Below, piece after piece: positions 28,917 through 37,213 of a DNA stretch of 64,000 nucleotides. Source of the DNA: Pseudoxanthomonas koreensis (lineage in GTDB: Bacteria; Pseudomonadota; Gammaproteobacteria; Xanthomonadales; Xanthomonadaceae); assembly GCF_010093225.1 (NCBI RefSeq), contig NZ_PDWM01000013.1:1-64000 (forward strand). The letters run 5' to 3'. The notes under the pieces were generated by a model. The model saw only the letters and a program-made list of their open reading frames with translations, had not been told where the DNA came from and did not search any database. Position numbers and translations under genes: made by a program. Within the stretch, counting starts at the first letter, position 1. Each line of letters begins with the position of its first letter.

Positions 28917-29270
28917 ATGGCCAAGCTGCTGTTCAACCTGCGCAACGTGCCCGAGGACGAGGCCGACGAGGTCCGCGCCCTGCTCACTGAGCACGGGGTG
29001 GACTGGTACGAGACCCGGCCTGGGCCGTGGGGCGTTTCCCATGGCGGGCTGTGGCTGCGCGATGCCGAAGCCTGGCCGGAAGCGCGGCGCCTGCTGGACG
29101 GCTACCAGCAGGCGCGCCGCGAACAGGCCAGGGAACAGGCCGGGTTGCACCAGGGCGAGACCTTCATCGAACTGCTGCGCGCCCGGCCAGGCTACGTGCT
29201 GCCGCGGCTGTTCGCGATCGTGGCGATCGTCGCCCTGGTCCTGGCCTTGCCCTGGCTGCTGCTGCGCTGA
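28917..29270 (+). CDS. DUF6164-family small membrane protein
   Basis: The 117-residue protein starts MAKLLFNLRNVPEDEADEVR and ends in one C-terminal transmembrane segment (about 98-115). The soluble N domain (WYETRPGPWGVSHGGLWLRD) matches the DUF6164 family of gammaproteobacteria, whose function is unknown. Divergent from the FKBP gene with 75 bp between. Confidence 0.8.
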   Translation: MAKLLFNLRNVPEDEADEVRALLTEHGVDWYETRPGPWGVSHGGLWLRDAEAWPEARRLLDGYQQARREQAREQAGLHQGETFIELLRARPGYVLPRLFAIVAIVALVLALPWLLLR

Positions 29271-29334
29271 ACGGCCGCGTTGCGGCCCGCCGCGCGGCCG
29301 CGGCCGGCGAGGGCGGGGCGCCTACAATGGGCGC

Positions 29335-30072
29335 ATGCTCAATGTCGCCGCCTACCACTTCACCGCGGTCGCCGCTCCCGGCGACCTGGCCGACCACCTG
29401 CGCGAAGCCGCTGCCGACGCCGAACTGAAGGGCACGATCCTGGTCGCGGGCGAGGGTATCAACCTGTTCCTCGCCGGCGAGGACGCGGCGGTGCGCGGCT
29501 TCATCGAAGCCCTGCGCCAGCTGCCGGGCATGGACGGTCTGCAGGCCAAGTACAGCCACAGCGACGCGGTCCCTTTCGCCCGGCTCAAGGTCAAGGTGAA
29601 GGCCGAGATCATCAGCTTCCGGCACCCGGCGGCCACGCCGCTGGCCGCGGGCGGACGCGCGCCGGCGGTCGATCCGGAAACCCTGGCGCGCTGGCTGGGG
29701 CAGGGCGGCCGCGACGACGCGGGGCGGCCGGTGGTGCTGCTGGACACGCGCAACCGGGAAGAGGTCGCGCACGGCACCTTCGCCGGCGCCCTGGCCCTGC
29801 CGATCACGCGCTTCACCGAACTGCCCGATGCGCTGGCGCCGCACCGCGAGGCGCTGCGCGACGCCACCGTGGTCAGCTTCTGCACCGGCGGCATCCGCTG
29901 CGAGAAGGCCGCGCTGTGGATGCGCCAGGACGGCATGGACAACGTGCTGCAGCTGGAAGGCGGGATCCTCGGCTACTTCGAGCGGGTCGGTGGGCTGGGC
30001 TACGAGGGTGGCTGCTTCGTGTTCGACGAACGCGTGGCGCTGGATCCGCAGCTGCGGCCGCTGGCCGGATAG
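29335..30072 (+). CDS. trhO: tRNA uridine(34) hydroxylase, rhodanese-fold
   Basis: The 245-residue protein matches TrhO/YceA (UPF0176), which uses prephenate-independent O2 chemistry to make 5-hydroxyuridine at tRNA position 34. N-terminal acylphosphatase-like domain with GTILVAGEGINLFLAG, then a rhodanese domain with LLDTRN and the active loop FCTGGIRCEKAA carrying Cys183. Slightly shorter than the E. coli enzyme because the C-terminal zinc-type tail is missing, as is usual in the 240-260-residue branch. Confidence 0.9.
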   Translation: MLNVAAYHFTAVAAPGDLADHLREAAADAELKGTILVAGEGINLFLAGEDAAVRGFIEALRQLPGMDGLQAKYSHSDAVPFARLKVKVKAEIISFRHPAATPLAAGGRAPAVDPETLARWLGQGGRDDAGRPVVLLDTRNREEVAHGTFAGALALPITRFTELPDALAPHREALRDATVVSFCTGGIRCEKAALWMRQDGMDNVLQLEGGILGYFERVGGLGYEGGCFVFDERVALDPQLRPLAG

Positions 30073-30188
30073 GCCGTCAAGCCGTCGCGGGCCGCATCGC
30101 CCCGGCGCGGATCGCCAACCTGAAGAATTTCGCGCCGGAGGCTTGCGCGCTCCGCCGGGCCTCTCTACAATTCCGCTCCTCAGCTCGT

Positions 30189-30264
<76 letters not shown>

Positions 30265-30304
30265 ACTCCTCGCCGCGTGCGGCAGGAGGGGCAACAGGTT
30301 CCAA

Positions 30305-30380
30305 GTCCCCATCGTCTAGAGGCCTAGGACATTACCCTTTCACGGTAGCGACCGGGGTTCGAATCCCCGTGGGGACGCCA
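30305..30380 (+). tRNA. tRNA-Glu (anticodon TTC), integration target
   Basis: A 76-base cloverleaf: GTCCCCA/TGGGGAC acceptor, anticodon loop CTTTCAC (TTC), T-arm GGGTTCGAATCC, encoded CCA. Its last 47 bases plus one more are duplicated at 41636-41683, so this copy is the intact gene restored by element integration at its 3' end. Confidence 0.97.
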
Positions 30381-30381
30381 A
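30334..30381. repeat. attL core (48 bp)
   Basis: Bases from the tRNA-Glu anticodon stem to one base past CCA are identical to 41636-41683. They begin ACCCTTTCACGG and end GGGGACGCCAA. Integration into tRNA 3' ends restoring the gene is standard for tyrosine-integrase elements. Confidence 0.93.
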
Positions 30382-30408
30382 CTAAAACCTGAGTTAAATC
30401 AGGAAGTT

Positions 30409-30444
30409 ACGACGAGGGCCGCGCAAGCGGCCTTCTTCGTTTTT
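30409..30444 (+). terminator. Terminator just inside attL
   Basis: A stem built from ACGACGAGGGCCGC and GCGGCCTTCTTCGT around GCAA (interrupted by mismatches) and followed by TTTTT. It is element DNA and would end the tRNA transcript, replacing the original terminator now at 41702. Confidence 0.7.
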
Positions 30445-30450
30445 GGAACT

Positions 30451-30469
30451 TCGGTAACGGATCGGTAAC
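30451..30469. promoter_or_regulatory. Candidate integrase arm-type sites beside attL
   Basis: TCGGTAAC occurs at 30451-30458 and 30462-30469, spaced 11 bp start to start. The same word or one-base variants occur three times beside attR (41468-41516). Paired short repeats flanking both att ends are what arm-binding sites of tyrosine integrases look like; binding is inference. Confidence 0.55.
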
Positions 30470-30637
30470 TTTCCCCGGCTCCCGCGCGCGGCGGCTCCGG
30501 GAAGCGCGCCGGGGCGACCGGCGAGGCCGAGGCGCGCGCTAGTGATGACCTTCCAGCGCCGCCCCTAGTCGCGCTGTCTGCGACAACAGGCGGTCAGGAT
30601 GTGTCGCGATCAATGCCGTGACACTTAAACTAGCCGC

Positions 30638-31663
30638 ATGTCTACTGAACTCGCTAAGCCAACACGCAAGTACAAGCCCCGACCGAACGCACGGAAGGCG
30701 GTGACGACAGACTCTGTCGTGCATTTGCCCCTTGAGCCATTCGGGGCGGATGAGCTTCCATACGATCAAATTCTGGTTGGCGATTGTCTTGCTCAACTTC
30801 GTCGGCTACCTGATCGCTGCGTAGACTTGGTCATCCTTGATCCACCTTATTGGAAAGTGGTCGGAGAAGTCTGGGACTACAAGTGGCGGACTGAAGACGA
30901 CTACCGCCGATGGTGTCAAACGTGGTTTTCCGAGATCGCCCGTGTGTGCAAGCGGTCCGCATCCGTTTACCTCTTCGGCTACCTTCGGAACCTTGTGCAT
31001 CTTTTCCATGACATCACTGATCTCGGCTTCGAGTTCCGGCAAGAGATCATCGTGGATAAGGGCATGAAGAGTATGGCCGGTCGAAAGACCAGCACTTACA
31101 AGCAATTCCCTAACACAACTGAGACGATCTTCTTCTTTGTCTACGATGCCAAGCCTGCTATTCGTCAATGTCTGCTGCAACGAGCCAAAGAGCTTGGGCT
31201 TAGCTCAAAAGAGATCAATGTTCGCCTTGGCGTAAAGAGCAACGGCGGTGGTGTGTGGTCTCTCTATACCGGCGACAACATACTGGCGCAGGTGCCTACG
31301 CTTGAGATGTGGGAGCGGCTGGAGGAGGTTTTGGATTTCAAAGCCCCCGACGACCTCAAGGGCTTTGTCTTCGAGCCGCAGATGGGCCTGACCAATGTTT
31401 GGCAGGATATCGACTTCTATGCTGAAGACCGCATCCACAGAACGCAGAAGCCGGTGCGTTTGATTGAGCGCCTTATTCGCGCAAGTAGTCGCCCCGGTCA
31501 AGTCGTGCTCGACCCATTCGCCGGTTCCGGTAGCACCGCTGTTGCGGCCAAGGCGCTTGGTCGACGTTCGCTCTCCATCGAGTTGGACCCGGAAATGGCG
31601 GCAAAGGCCAACGCGCGTCTAGCCGAACAGGTGCAGCACCAAACTCCTATGTTTGGAAGCTGA
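30638..31663 (+). CDS. Type II DNA methyltransferase (beta-type N6-adenine/N4-cytosine)
   Basis: The 341-residue enzyme has catalytic motif IV DPPY at 68-71 near the N-terminus and SAM-binding motif I (DPFAGSGST, from residue 292) near the C-terminus, the beta-class order. DPPY favours N6-adenine. It is convergent with the restriction endonuclease gene (one base between stops) and forms the protective half of a type II system. G+C is clearly below the host genes, supporting transfer. The target sequence is not known; if the partner is MamI-like, the site may be of the GATNNNNATC type. Confidence 0.9.
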   Translation: MSTELAKPTRKYKPRPNARKAVTTDSVVHLPLEPFGADELPYDQILVGDCLAQLRRLPDRCVDLVILDPPYWKVVGEVWDYKWRTEDDYRRWCQTWFSEIARVCKRSASVYLFGYLRNLVHLFHDITDLGFEFRQEIIVDKGMKSMAGRKTSTYKQFPNTTETIFFFVYDAKPAIRQCLLQRAKELGLSSKEINVRLGVKSNGGGVWSLYTGDNILAQVPTLEMWERLEEVLDFKAPDDLKGFVFEPQMGLTNVWQDIDFYAEDRIHRTQKPVRLIERLIRASSRPGQVVLDPFAGSGSTAVAAKALGRRSLSIELDPEMAAKANARLAEQVQHQTPMFGS

Positions 31664-31664
31664 C

Positions 31665-32660
31665 TTAGAGCGTAGGAGCAAACTCGTCAGTCCATTGCGT
31701 ATAGGCTGCGAGTTTGCCGCGGTAGACAGCCCGGGCAAAATCATCCGCAAGCTCATCATCGGACCAGTTTTGCCGAGTGCGCTCGATCTGAAGCAACTCA
31801 AGCTTCCTTCGGCGACGCTGAGCATTAGCACGTGGAAACGCAACGGTCGAGAAATCTACCCCGCGAGCAGCAGCTACAGCATCAATTGCCGCCTCAGTAA
31901 ATGTGCTGGTGCTGGCGTATGTCGCGAGGTCGCCTAGCGCTTGCAACTGCGGCTCATCTCGACCGGGAAAGACGTTGGTGACAATGGTGTCGTCCGGCTT
32001 GATCACTGACCAATAGATCAAGCGCGGTTTCATCATGTACAGCTTAGGGCTGTCGGGCCACAGATTGAACGGAGCATTTGATGCTGAGTTCTGACGGATG
32101 TTGAAGTAGTAATCGATCATGCACAGGGAAAAGCCAAGGCAACGTGGGTCTACCTCGTAGATGCAGACGTCGATGTCATCAGCTTGCGCGATGTCCGCAA
32201 ACTCAAACAGGACGAGGTAGTAGCTGGCTGGAATGAATAGTTCCCTTACCTCCTGTTCGCTCCTGGGCGAGAGTAGCCACTTCGAGTCATCCATCCGCTC
32301 TAGATCATCACTTCCGCAATCGGCATTCGGACATATCTTTTCGATGGCGGCTACGGCAGTTCCGCATCGGCGGCACTTGCCTAGCTGGTCGACGCGATAG
32401 CAGCACTTGATCTCAGCAACTTTGCCATCGGGTAGCTTGAGGTCATCCCCTCGGGCCCCAGAGCGGCCGCCAGGATGGCCGGTTACTACGCTGACCAAGT
32501 GCTGGCCGACGTAGCCCATCCGGGGCTGCGGCGTTTGCTGCGTCACCATTGCCCAGCGTTGGAGATCACGCCGGAGACGAACATACAAGTCAGTTAACAG
32601 TTGGGCGGCAAACTCGGGAGTGCCGGAACCGATCACCTTGGCATCTTCAGTGGAGGTCAC
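31665..32660 (-). CDS. Type II restriction endonuclease, probably MamI-like
   Basis: The 331-residue protein contains a PD-(D/E)XK-type centre: Asp72/Asp73, then Glu83 and Lys85 in KVAEIK, within GARGDDLKLPDGKVAEIK. A four-Cys zinc-knuckle-like group (Cys96, 99, 110, 115) follows, then DSKWLLSPRSE. The GYVGQHLVSVVTG and SGARGDDL pattern reminds me of the MamI family, which cuts GATNNNNATC; this is recalled family resemblance, not a search result. Its start overlaps the controller gene stop by 4 bases and its stop faces the methylase stop, a standard C.R-M layout. Confidence 0.75.
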   Translation of the reverse strand: MTSTEDAKVIGSGTPEFAAQLLTDLYVRLRRDLQRWAMVTQQTPQPRMGYVGQHLVSVVTGHPGGRSGARGDDLKLPDGKVAEIKCCYRVDQLGKCRRCGTAVAAIEKICPNADCGSDDLERMDDSKWLLSPRSEQEVRELFIPASYYLVLFEFADIAQADDIDVCIYEVDPRCLGFSLCMIDYYFNIRQNSASNAPFNLWPDSPKLYMMKPRLIYWSVIKPDDTIVTNVFPGRDEPQLQALGDLATYASTSTFTEAAIDAVAAARGVDFSTVAFPRANAQRRRRKLELLQIERTRQNWSDDELADDFARAVYRGKLAAYTQWTDEFAPTL

Positions 32661-32872
32661 AGCCCCTCCAGCATCGATGACATCGTCGTTTTGAGGGCTT
32701 TGGCGAACTTGGACAGGGCCGCAACCGAAATGCTCTTCTCAGCCCTTTCAACCATCCCGACGTAAGTGCGATGGCATTTACAGCGAGCGGCTAGCTCCTC
32801 TTGGGACAGCCCTTGCTCTAAGCGCAGTTTTCGGATGCGTTGGCCAATGGCCTTCTGGAGTGCGTTCTGCAT
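32657..32872 (-). CDS. XRE-type controller (C) protein of the R-M system
   Basis: The 71-residue protein is a single XRE helix-turn-helix (IGQRIRKLRLEQGLSQEELAARCKCHRTYVGMVERAEKSISVAALSKFAKAL split over 8-60), the size of C proteins that time restriction-modification expression. It is upstream of, and overlaps by 4 bases, the endonuclease gene. Two palindromes 40-60 bases upstream are candidate C-boxes. It would first allow methylation, then raise endonuclease levels. Confidence 0.88.
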   Translation of the reverse strand: MQNALQKAIGQRIRKLRLEQGLSQEELAARCKCHRTYVGMVERAEKSISVAALSKFAKALKTTMSSMLEGL

Positions 32873-32910
32873 GCCGCGAGTTTCTGTGGATGCGAACGTC
32901 TCTGCGACAT

Positions 32911-32936
32911 ACTATAGTTAGCATCTACTAGAGTAG
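32911..32936 (-). promoter_or_regulatory. Candidate C-boxes upstream of the controller gene
   Basis: ACTATAGT at 32911-32918 is a perfect palindrome and CTACTAGAGTAG at 32925-32936 is a near-perfect one, 14 bases start to start. Paired operators upstream of the C gene are the normal control site of C-regulated R-M systems. Confidence 0.65.
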
Positions 32937-32940
32937 GCAC

Positions 32941-32966
32941 AAAAAAGCCTGCCAGTCGGCAGGCTT
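32941..32966 (-). terminator. Rho-independent terminator of the capsid/terminase operon
   Basis: AAGCCTGCC and GGCAGGCTT form a perfect 9-bp stem around AGTC; on the minus strand six T follow. It lies 42 bases after the large-terminase stop. Confidence 0.9.
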
Positions 32967-33007
32967 GGCGCTCTCATGGCACGGTCAAGGGACAGCAAGC
33001 GGCCCCA

Positions 33008-34378
33008 TCACCCCTCCCAGACGAACTTGAGTTCGGTCGCCCATTCCTGCCGCAGGCACCCGTAGCGGATCGCGTCCGCCCCGTGGTCCGGGCCGGTCGT
33101 GTCCACGTCCTCGATACGCTTGGCGTCGCGGGCCAGCATCGGCACTGTGTCCCAGAAGTAGCGGCAGCGGCGCGCGATGTACAGGCCGGGGCGGTCCGGC
33201 TTCCCGGCATGGGACAGGAGGCGGCGCATCCGGTTCCACCCGCTCACGCGATCGGCCTTCCGGGCAGGCTCAAAGTAGATGCCCTGTAGCCGGAACTCGT
33301 CAGCGATGGAGCCAGCCGCGTGCCCGCCGCGCGCAAAGATCGCGTCATCCGCGACGCCATAGGGCGAGACACCCCAGCGGCGGCACATGCCATGAATCGC
33401 GTCAGCGAGCTGCGGCACCGTCCAGCCCGTCCCCATGTTGAGGTTGCCGGGGCGATGCGTCGCCAGCTCGTCCAGCACCAGCAGCGAGCCGGGAGGATAG
33501 TAGCGGTCATCAATAGTGTCGCCGGGGCTGCACGCCATGAGGTACGTCACGGACGGGGCCGACGATCCGAAGTCATGGGCGAGGTACGCATGCCAGCCCC
33601 ACGGCACCTCGTCCACGCCGTCCAGCACGTTCCGGTTTTCATCGAGGCAGCCCGCGAAGTACGCGCCCCGGTTGACCGCCCAATCGCCGTCCAGCCACGC
33701 CCGTAGCAGCTCCGGGTCATCCGGGCAGGCCGACTGAAGCTGCGCGCGGTACTGCTCGCGGTCAATGAAGCTATTTCCGGCGAACGTGCTGGGGCCATAC
33801 ACCCACTCGCGCCCGCTCTTCGGCTCATCGAACACTGTCCACGGCTTCCCACGGAAGACGTAGCGATGGGAGAGCCAGTGATGACCTGGCCCACCCGGAT
33901 TCGCCGCAACAACCATCCGGATCGGAACATCGCGCGGCCCGCGCAGGTTGCTTCGCAGCAGGTCCAGCAGCGACGGATCAGGGAACTGGCCCGCCTCATC
34001 GATCAGCAGCAGTGTGAATGACCGGCCTTGATACTTGGCATAGTCGGATTGCGACTCCAACTGCCCCAGCTCCAAGTAACCGCCATTCGGAAAGCGCCAG
34101 ATATGCTCCGCAGCGTTGAAGCGGGCGTCTGTCCCGTACACCATGCCGAACAGCGAGCGCATGATTAGCTCCGCGTCAGCAAGTCCCTTGTAGGTACGGC
34201 GGACGTAGAGGATGCGTGCAGCCGCGCCGTATTGCTCCACATGGCGCAACGCCAACAGCGCCAGCAAATAGGACTTGCCGCCGCCGCGCCCGCCGCCGAG
34301 AAACAGATCCAGCTCTTCGGGAACAGCAAGCGCACGTTGCTGGAAGTCGTTGAACTCAAGCGTCGGCGTCGCGCTCAT
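33008..34378 (-). CDS. Phage terminase large subunit
   Basis: The 456-residue motor protein has Walker A GGGRGGGKS (28-36), Walker B LLLIDEAG (123-130), a coupling-motif-like AANPGGPGHHW, and a C-terminal RNase-H-like nuclease with acidic positions in HDFGSS, LVLDEL and DHGADAIRYG. It looks intact and full length. It packs DNA into a procapsid through a portal, yet no portal gene is seen in the element. It overlaps the small terminase gene by 23 bases and is the last gene before the terminator. Confidence 0.93.
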   Translation of the reverse strand: MSATPTLEFNDFQQRALAVPEELDLFLGGGRGGGKSYLLALLALRHVEQYGAAARILYVRRTYKGLADAELIMRSLFGMVYGTDARFNAAEHIWRFPNGGYLELGQLESQSDYAKYQGRSFTLLLIDEAGQFPDPSLLDLLRSNLRGPRDVPIRMVVAANPGGPGHHWLSHRYVFRGKPWTVFDEPKSGREWVYGPSTFAGNSFIDREQYRAQLQSACPDDPELLRAWLDGDWAVNRGAYFAGCLDENRNVLDGVDEVPWGWHAYLAHDFGSSAPSVTYLMACSPGDTIDDRYYPPGSLLVLDELATHRPGNLNMGTGWTVPQLADAIHGMCRRWGVSPYGVADDAIFARGGHAAGSIADEFRLQGIYFEPARKADRVSGWNRMRRLLSHAGKPDRPGLYIARRCRYFWDTVPMLARDAKRIEDVDTTGPDHGADAIRYGCLRQEWATELKFVWEG

Positions 34379-34838
34379 CGCCGCCTCCGCTCGCGTTGTG
34401 CTCGATCACAGTGCCGCGGCGAAACGCATCCAACGGTTGCGCACCGGGTAGGTTGAAGGTCACGGAAACGCGGTTGCCTTGCTCGGACTGATCGCCTTCG
34501 CGGTAGCCGTGCCGGGTCTTGAGCAGGAAGATTGCCGGGACGGGACTTTTGTCGAGCTGGCGCTTCAACGCGGACACCAGCATTTGATGCTCGGCCTCAA
34601 CGCCCTCGTCATACGCGGCGCGAAGCTCCGGGTTCTGTTCCATCAAAACCCGGAACGTCTTGTGATCCATGCCCAACCTTCGGGCAATGGCTCCCTTGGA
34701 AGCTGACTCGCTCGCCCAACGCTGGACCTTCGCAATGTCGGCCTTCGTGACCTTGGTCCGGCATGGCGTGATTTCACGTTGCTTCGCCCGTTCGCGGCGT
34801 CGTCGTTCCTTCTCGGCGTCGGTCAGCTTTTTCGTCAT
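34356..34838 (-). CDS. Phage terminase small subunit-like protein
   Basis: The 160-residue protein has a charged N-terminus (KKLTDAEKERRRRERAKQRE), a helix-turn-helix (ASKGAIARRLGMDHKTFRVLMEQ) and FLLKTRHGYREGDQ, followed by a beta-type tail SVTFNLPGAQPL, all typical of TerS. TerS recognises the packaging site (pac or cos). It lies between the capsid and TerL genes, the reverse of the usual order in tailed phages. Confidence 0.85.
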   Translation of the reverse strand: MTKKLTDAEKERRRRERAKQREITPCRTKVTKADIAKVQRWASESASKGAIARRLGMDHKTFRVLMEQNPELRAAYDEGVEAEHQMLVSALKRQLDKSPVPAIFLLKTRHGYREGDQSEQGNRVSVTFNLPGAQPLDAFRRGTVIEHNASGGGDERDADA

Positions 34839-34841
34839 GGC

Positions 34842-35819
34842 TTACACCGTGTGCTGGAGGAAGGCGAGCGGGATGGCCTTGCGCTCAAACACGCGATCCC
34901 AATTCGCCGCAGTCGCCAGCTCCGCGATGGAGGGAGATGCGGCAGCCGGGTTGCCCACGTAGCTGAAGCCTGCCGGGTGGACAGCGAGGTTCACGCGGCT
35001 GTGGAGGATTTGCTGGCCGCCGCCGTTGCCGGAGCTGGGCTTGTTCTCCACTTCCGTTCCCTCGGCAATCCGAGGCTTCGTCACGCCATAGCCCACCGCG
35101 CGCGCACCGAACAGCGCTGTGACGTAGCTGGTGCCGGTGCCGACGATCTTGGGCATCCCGTCATCCACGACCACCGCGAGGCCACGGAAGGTCTGGATGA
35201 AGCCGCCGTCCGACTGCCGCTCGGTTGCGATCAGGTCATTGCGCAACGCCTCCGCGTAAACATCGCTATGCATCGCCACTGCCGACAGGTCGCGCATCGA
35301 GTCGCCCAGCGTTGCCGCCGCGTTGATGATCGCTACTGCGTCGAAGGCGGTAGCTTCCGTGCCATAGACCATATCGCCCGCATCGTTCGCCAAGTTGTCG
35401 GCGAGGATGCCGTTGAGGCTGGCGACCAATCGGCGCTGAAGCTGACGGGTCCAGTAGGCTGCCGCGCGCTCCCTGATGCGTGCGATCGCGTCATCGCCCG
35501 CCAGCTCACTCGCAAGATTCATCGCGCTCCACGAGTTGTGGAGGAACGACTTGCGAATGACCTGCCGACCCGCAACCAGCTTGCGCGGGGTGGAATCAAC
35601 AGCCGGGTCGTCAGAGACGATGTCTGCTTCTTCGTTGCCGAGGTCGAACCAGTTGGGGACGGTGAACGAATCAGCGCCAGCAGTGAGCTGGGCCTCAATT
35701 TCACCGTTGCGAACCGCCACGCCTGCCTCGACAAGCGCGGTCTTTTCCATTGTGTTTTGAACGATGTAGCTGGTGAACTCTTCCGGCACCACCACATCAG
35801 TGAGTCGAGTCGTAGCCAT
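34842..35819 (-). CDS. Major capsid protein (HK97-like fold)
   Basis: The 325-residue protein resembles phage major capsid proteins of the gp13-like group: MATTRLTDVVVPEEFTSYIV start, an IEAQLTAGADSFTVPNWF strand, FLHNSWSAMNLASELAGDDAI spine-helix region, HSDVYAEALRNDL and a C-terminal SRVNLAVHPAGFSYVG. ATG 35819 follows CGGAGAG; an upstream start would add 13 residues without a ribosome site. Family naming is from recall; capsid identity fits its place between the scaffold-like gene and terminase. Confidence 0.8.
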   Translation of the reverse strand: MATTRLTDVVVPEEFTSYIVQNTMEKTALVEAGVAVRNGEIEAQLTAGADSFTVPNWFDLGNEEADIVSDDPAVDSTPRKLVAGRQVIRKSFLHNSWSAMNLASELAGDDAIARIRERAAAYWTRQLQRRLVASLNGILADNLANDAGDMVYGTEATAFDAVAIINAAATLGDSMRDLSAVAMHSDVYAEALRNDLIATERQSDGGFIQTFRGLAVVVDDGMPKIVGTGTSYVTALFGARAVGYGVTKPRIAEGTEVENKPSSGNGGGQQILHSRVNLAVHPAGFSYVGNPAAASPSIAELATAANWDRVFERKAIPLAFLQHTV

Positions 35820-35964
35820 GAATTGGCTCTCCGAATCAGTCGCGCACGGGGTGTGCACGAGGGGAATGGGATTCGGGGAAGCGACCTGCTTACCTGAGTT
35901 GCCGGATGCCGGCTGGGAGATGCGAACCGCAGTGCATGGACGCCACGCCTGCGGTTGCTGGGGC

Positions 35965-36543
35965 TTAGCTTAGGCCAAACGACTGCCGGGCAGGTACAGG
36001 CGTTGCGGGCTTAGCCGGGGCGGCTGGGGCGGTCGTGCCCGAGCCTCCTGCTGCGCCGCCGCCGCTTGCCTTGCTGCCGACGATGAAGCGCGCGAAGGTC
36101 TGCGCGAGCGGGTGGCGTTCTGACTCGGGTTTGCCTTCCTCCGTCATCAGCAGTGTCAGGTCTGCGGCATCAAGCTTTGCCGCGCGCGCCTTCTGCGACT
36201 TCGGATCAATGACGGTAGCCGGGTTGCCCTCGGCATCGCGCACGACGATCTCATCCCCCTCCAGGTCAAAGGTGTAGCCGCGCTGTTCCAGCATCTTCGC
36301 CACAATGTCCGCTGTGCCCGGAAGCGCGACGTGCTCAAGGAGGGTGCGCGCCGGAGCAAGGCGGAGCGTGCGAACTTCCTGCCGCGCGGCGTCCCGCTCT
36401 TCTGTTGCTGTGGCGAGCTGGGCTTGAAGGCTGGTCACCTTCGCTTTCGCCGCTTTCAGCTCGCCGAGAAGCTGCGTGCTGTGCGCCCGGAGGCGGTCGA
36501 TTTCTGCCGGGTCGGCGGGGGTGTTCTCAGTGGGATTCGTCAT
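35965..36543 (-). CDS. Putative capsid scaffolding protein
   Basis: The 192-residue protein has an N-terminal coiled coil (about 12-65, Leu/Ala/Glu heptads with LRAHSTQLLGELKAAKAKV), a middle segment with VVRDAEGNPATVIDPKSQ, and a flexible Gly/Ala/Pro/Thr tail (about 155-192). Sequence does not name a family. The place immediately before the major capsid gene, size and coiled coil fit a scaffold or decoration protein. ATG 36543 is the first start with protein-like composition. Confidence 0.6.
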   Translation of the reverse strand: MTNPTENTPADPAEIDRLRAHSTQLLGELKAAKAKVTSLQAQLATATEERDAARQEVRTLRLAPARTLLEHVALPGTADIVAKMLEQRGYTFDLEGDEIVVRDAEGNPATVIDPKSQKARAAKLDAADLTLLMTEEGKPESERHPLAQTFARFIVGSKASGGGAAGGSGTTAPAAPAKPATPVPARQSFGLS

Positions 36544-37213
36544 GGTGATTTCCGAAGTTCTTACCGAAGTTGATGGGATGGTCTTTGCTTTCAGTTGCTT
36601 ACGCTTGCGGACGCAACCGCGCTCGGGTTGCGATTGGCTGATCCTTTTTAGGTAGGAGGCTTTGACAGGTGGACGGCTCGGGAGCATCTGGATAGGAGCC
36701 AAGAGGAAACTCCTTTGACCGACAGGAATGGCACACAAACCTGCCGACCCAGACACTCGCCGAGCCGTCCGAAACTGATCCTTCGCGCCGGTGCGCGCCG
36801 CTGCCGCGCCGGTATCGCGCCGGTCCTACACCGGAGGGGAGCGCCGGTGCGCGCTGGTCCTTCGGGGGAAAACCCCGTAGGGGTTTCCCCAAGACCGGCG
36901 CGCGCTCCTCCTCCCGGCAAACTCACCCCTCTGTCTCGGCAACCCGAAATCACCCCTCCGGCAAGCCGATTCCGCTCCCTCGGGATCGACACCCCACCGA
37001 GAACACGCCTAGACGTGTGCAGGACGCCCGTCCGCCGTTGGGTATGGGGGACGGTAGCGCTCAGGGGGTCGCCGCCGCTCTCCGCAGCGCCCCGGAGGTT
37101 GCCGCTGTTCTCGCGTAGCAGGACCGTCCGGGCGTCCCGCGCCGGTGCGAATCCGGCCCCTCCGACGCACCGCACCGGCGCGCTACTGGCGCGCTTTGGG
37201 GAAGAAGTCGAGT
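36544..37213. other. Non-coding iteron-rich region, candidate replication origin
   Basis: About 670 bases without a convincing gene, between the capsid and replication modules. The 8-base word GCGCCGGT (or its complement) occurs exactly at 36785, 36806, 36817, 36841, 36894, 37139 and 37174, with near copies at 36851 and 37185. A GGGGAAAACCCC/GGGGTTTCCCC hairpin lies at 36865-36890. Short repeats next to a helicase gene suggest an origin or, alternatively, a packaging site. Reading frames here are Arg/Pro/Gly-rich and lack protein character. Confidence 0.55.

Noticed and set aside
30539-30796. Minus-strand frame over the methylase promoter
   Set aside because: Overlaps the methylase start, no ribosome site, no recognisable domain.
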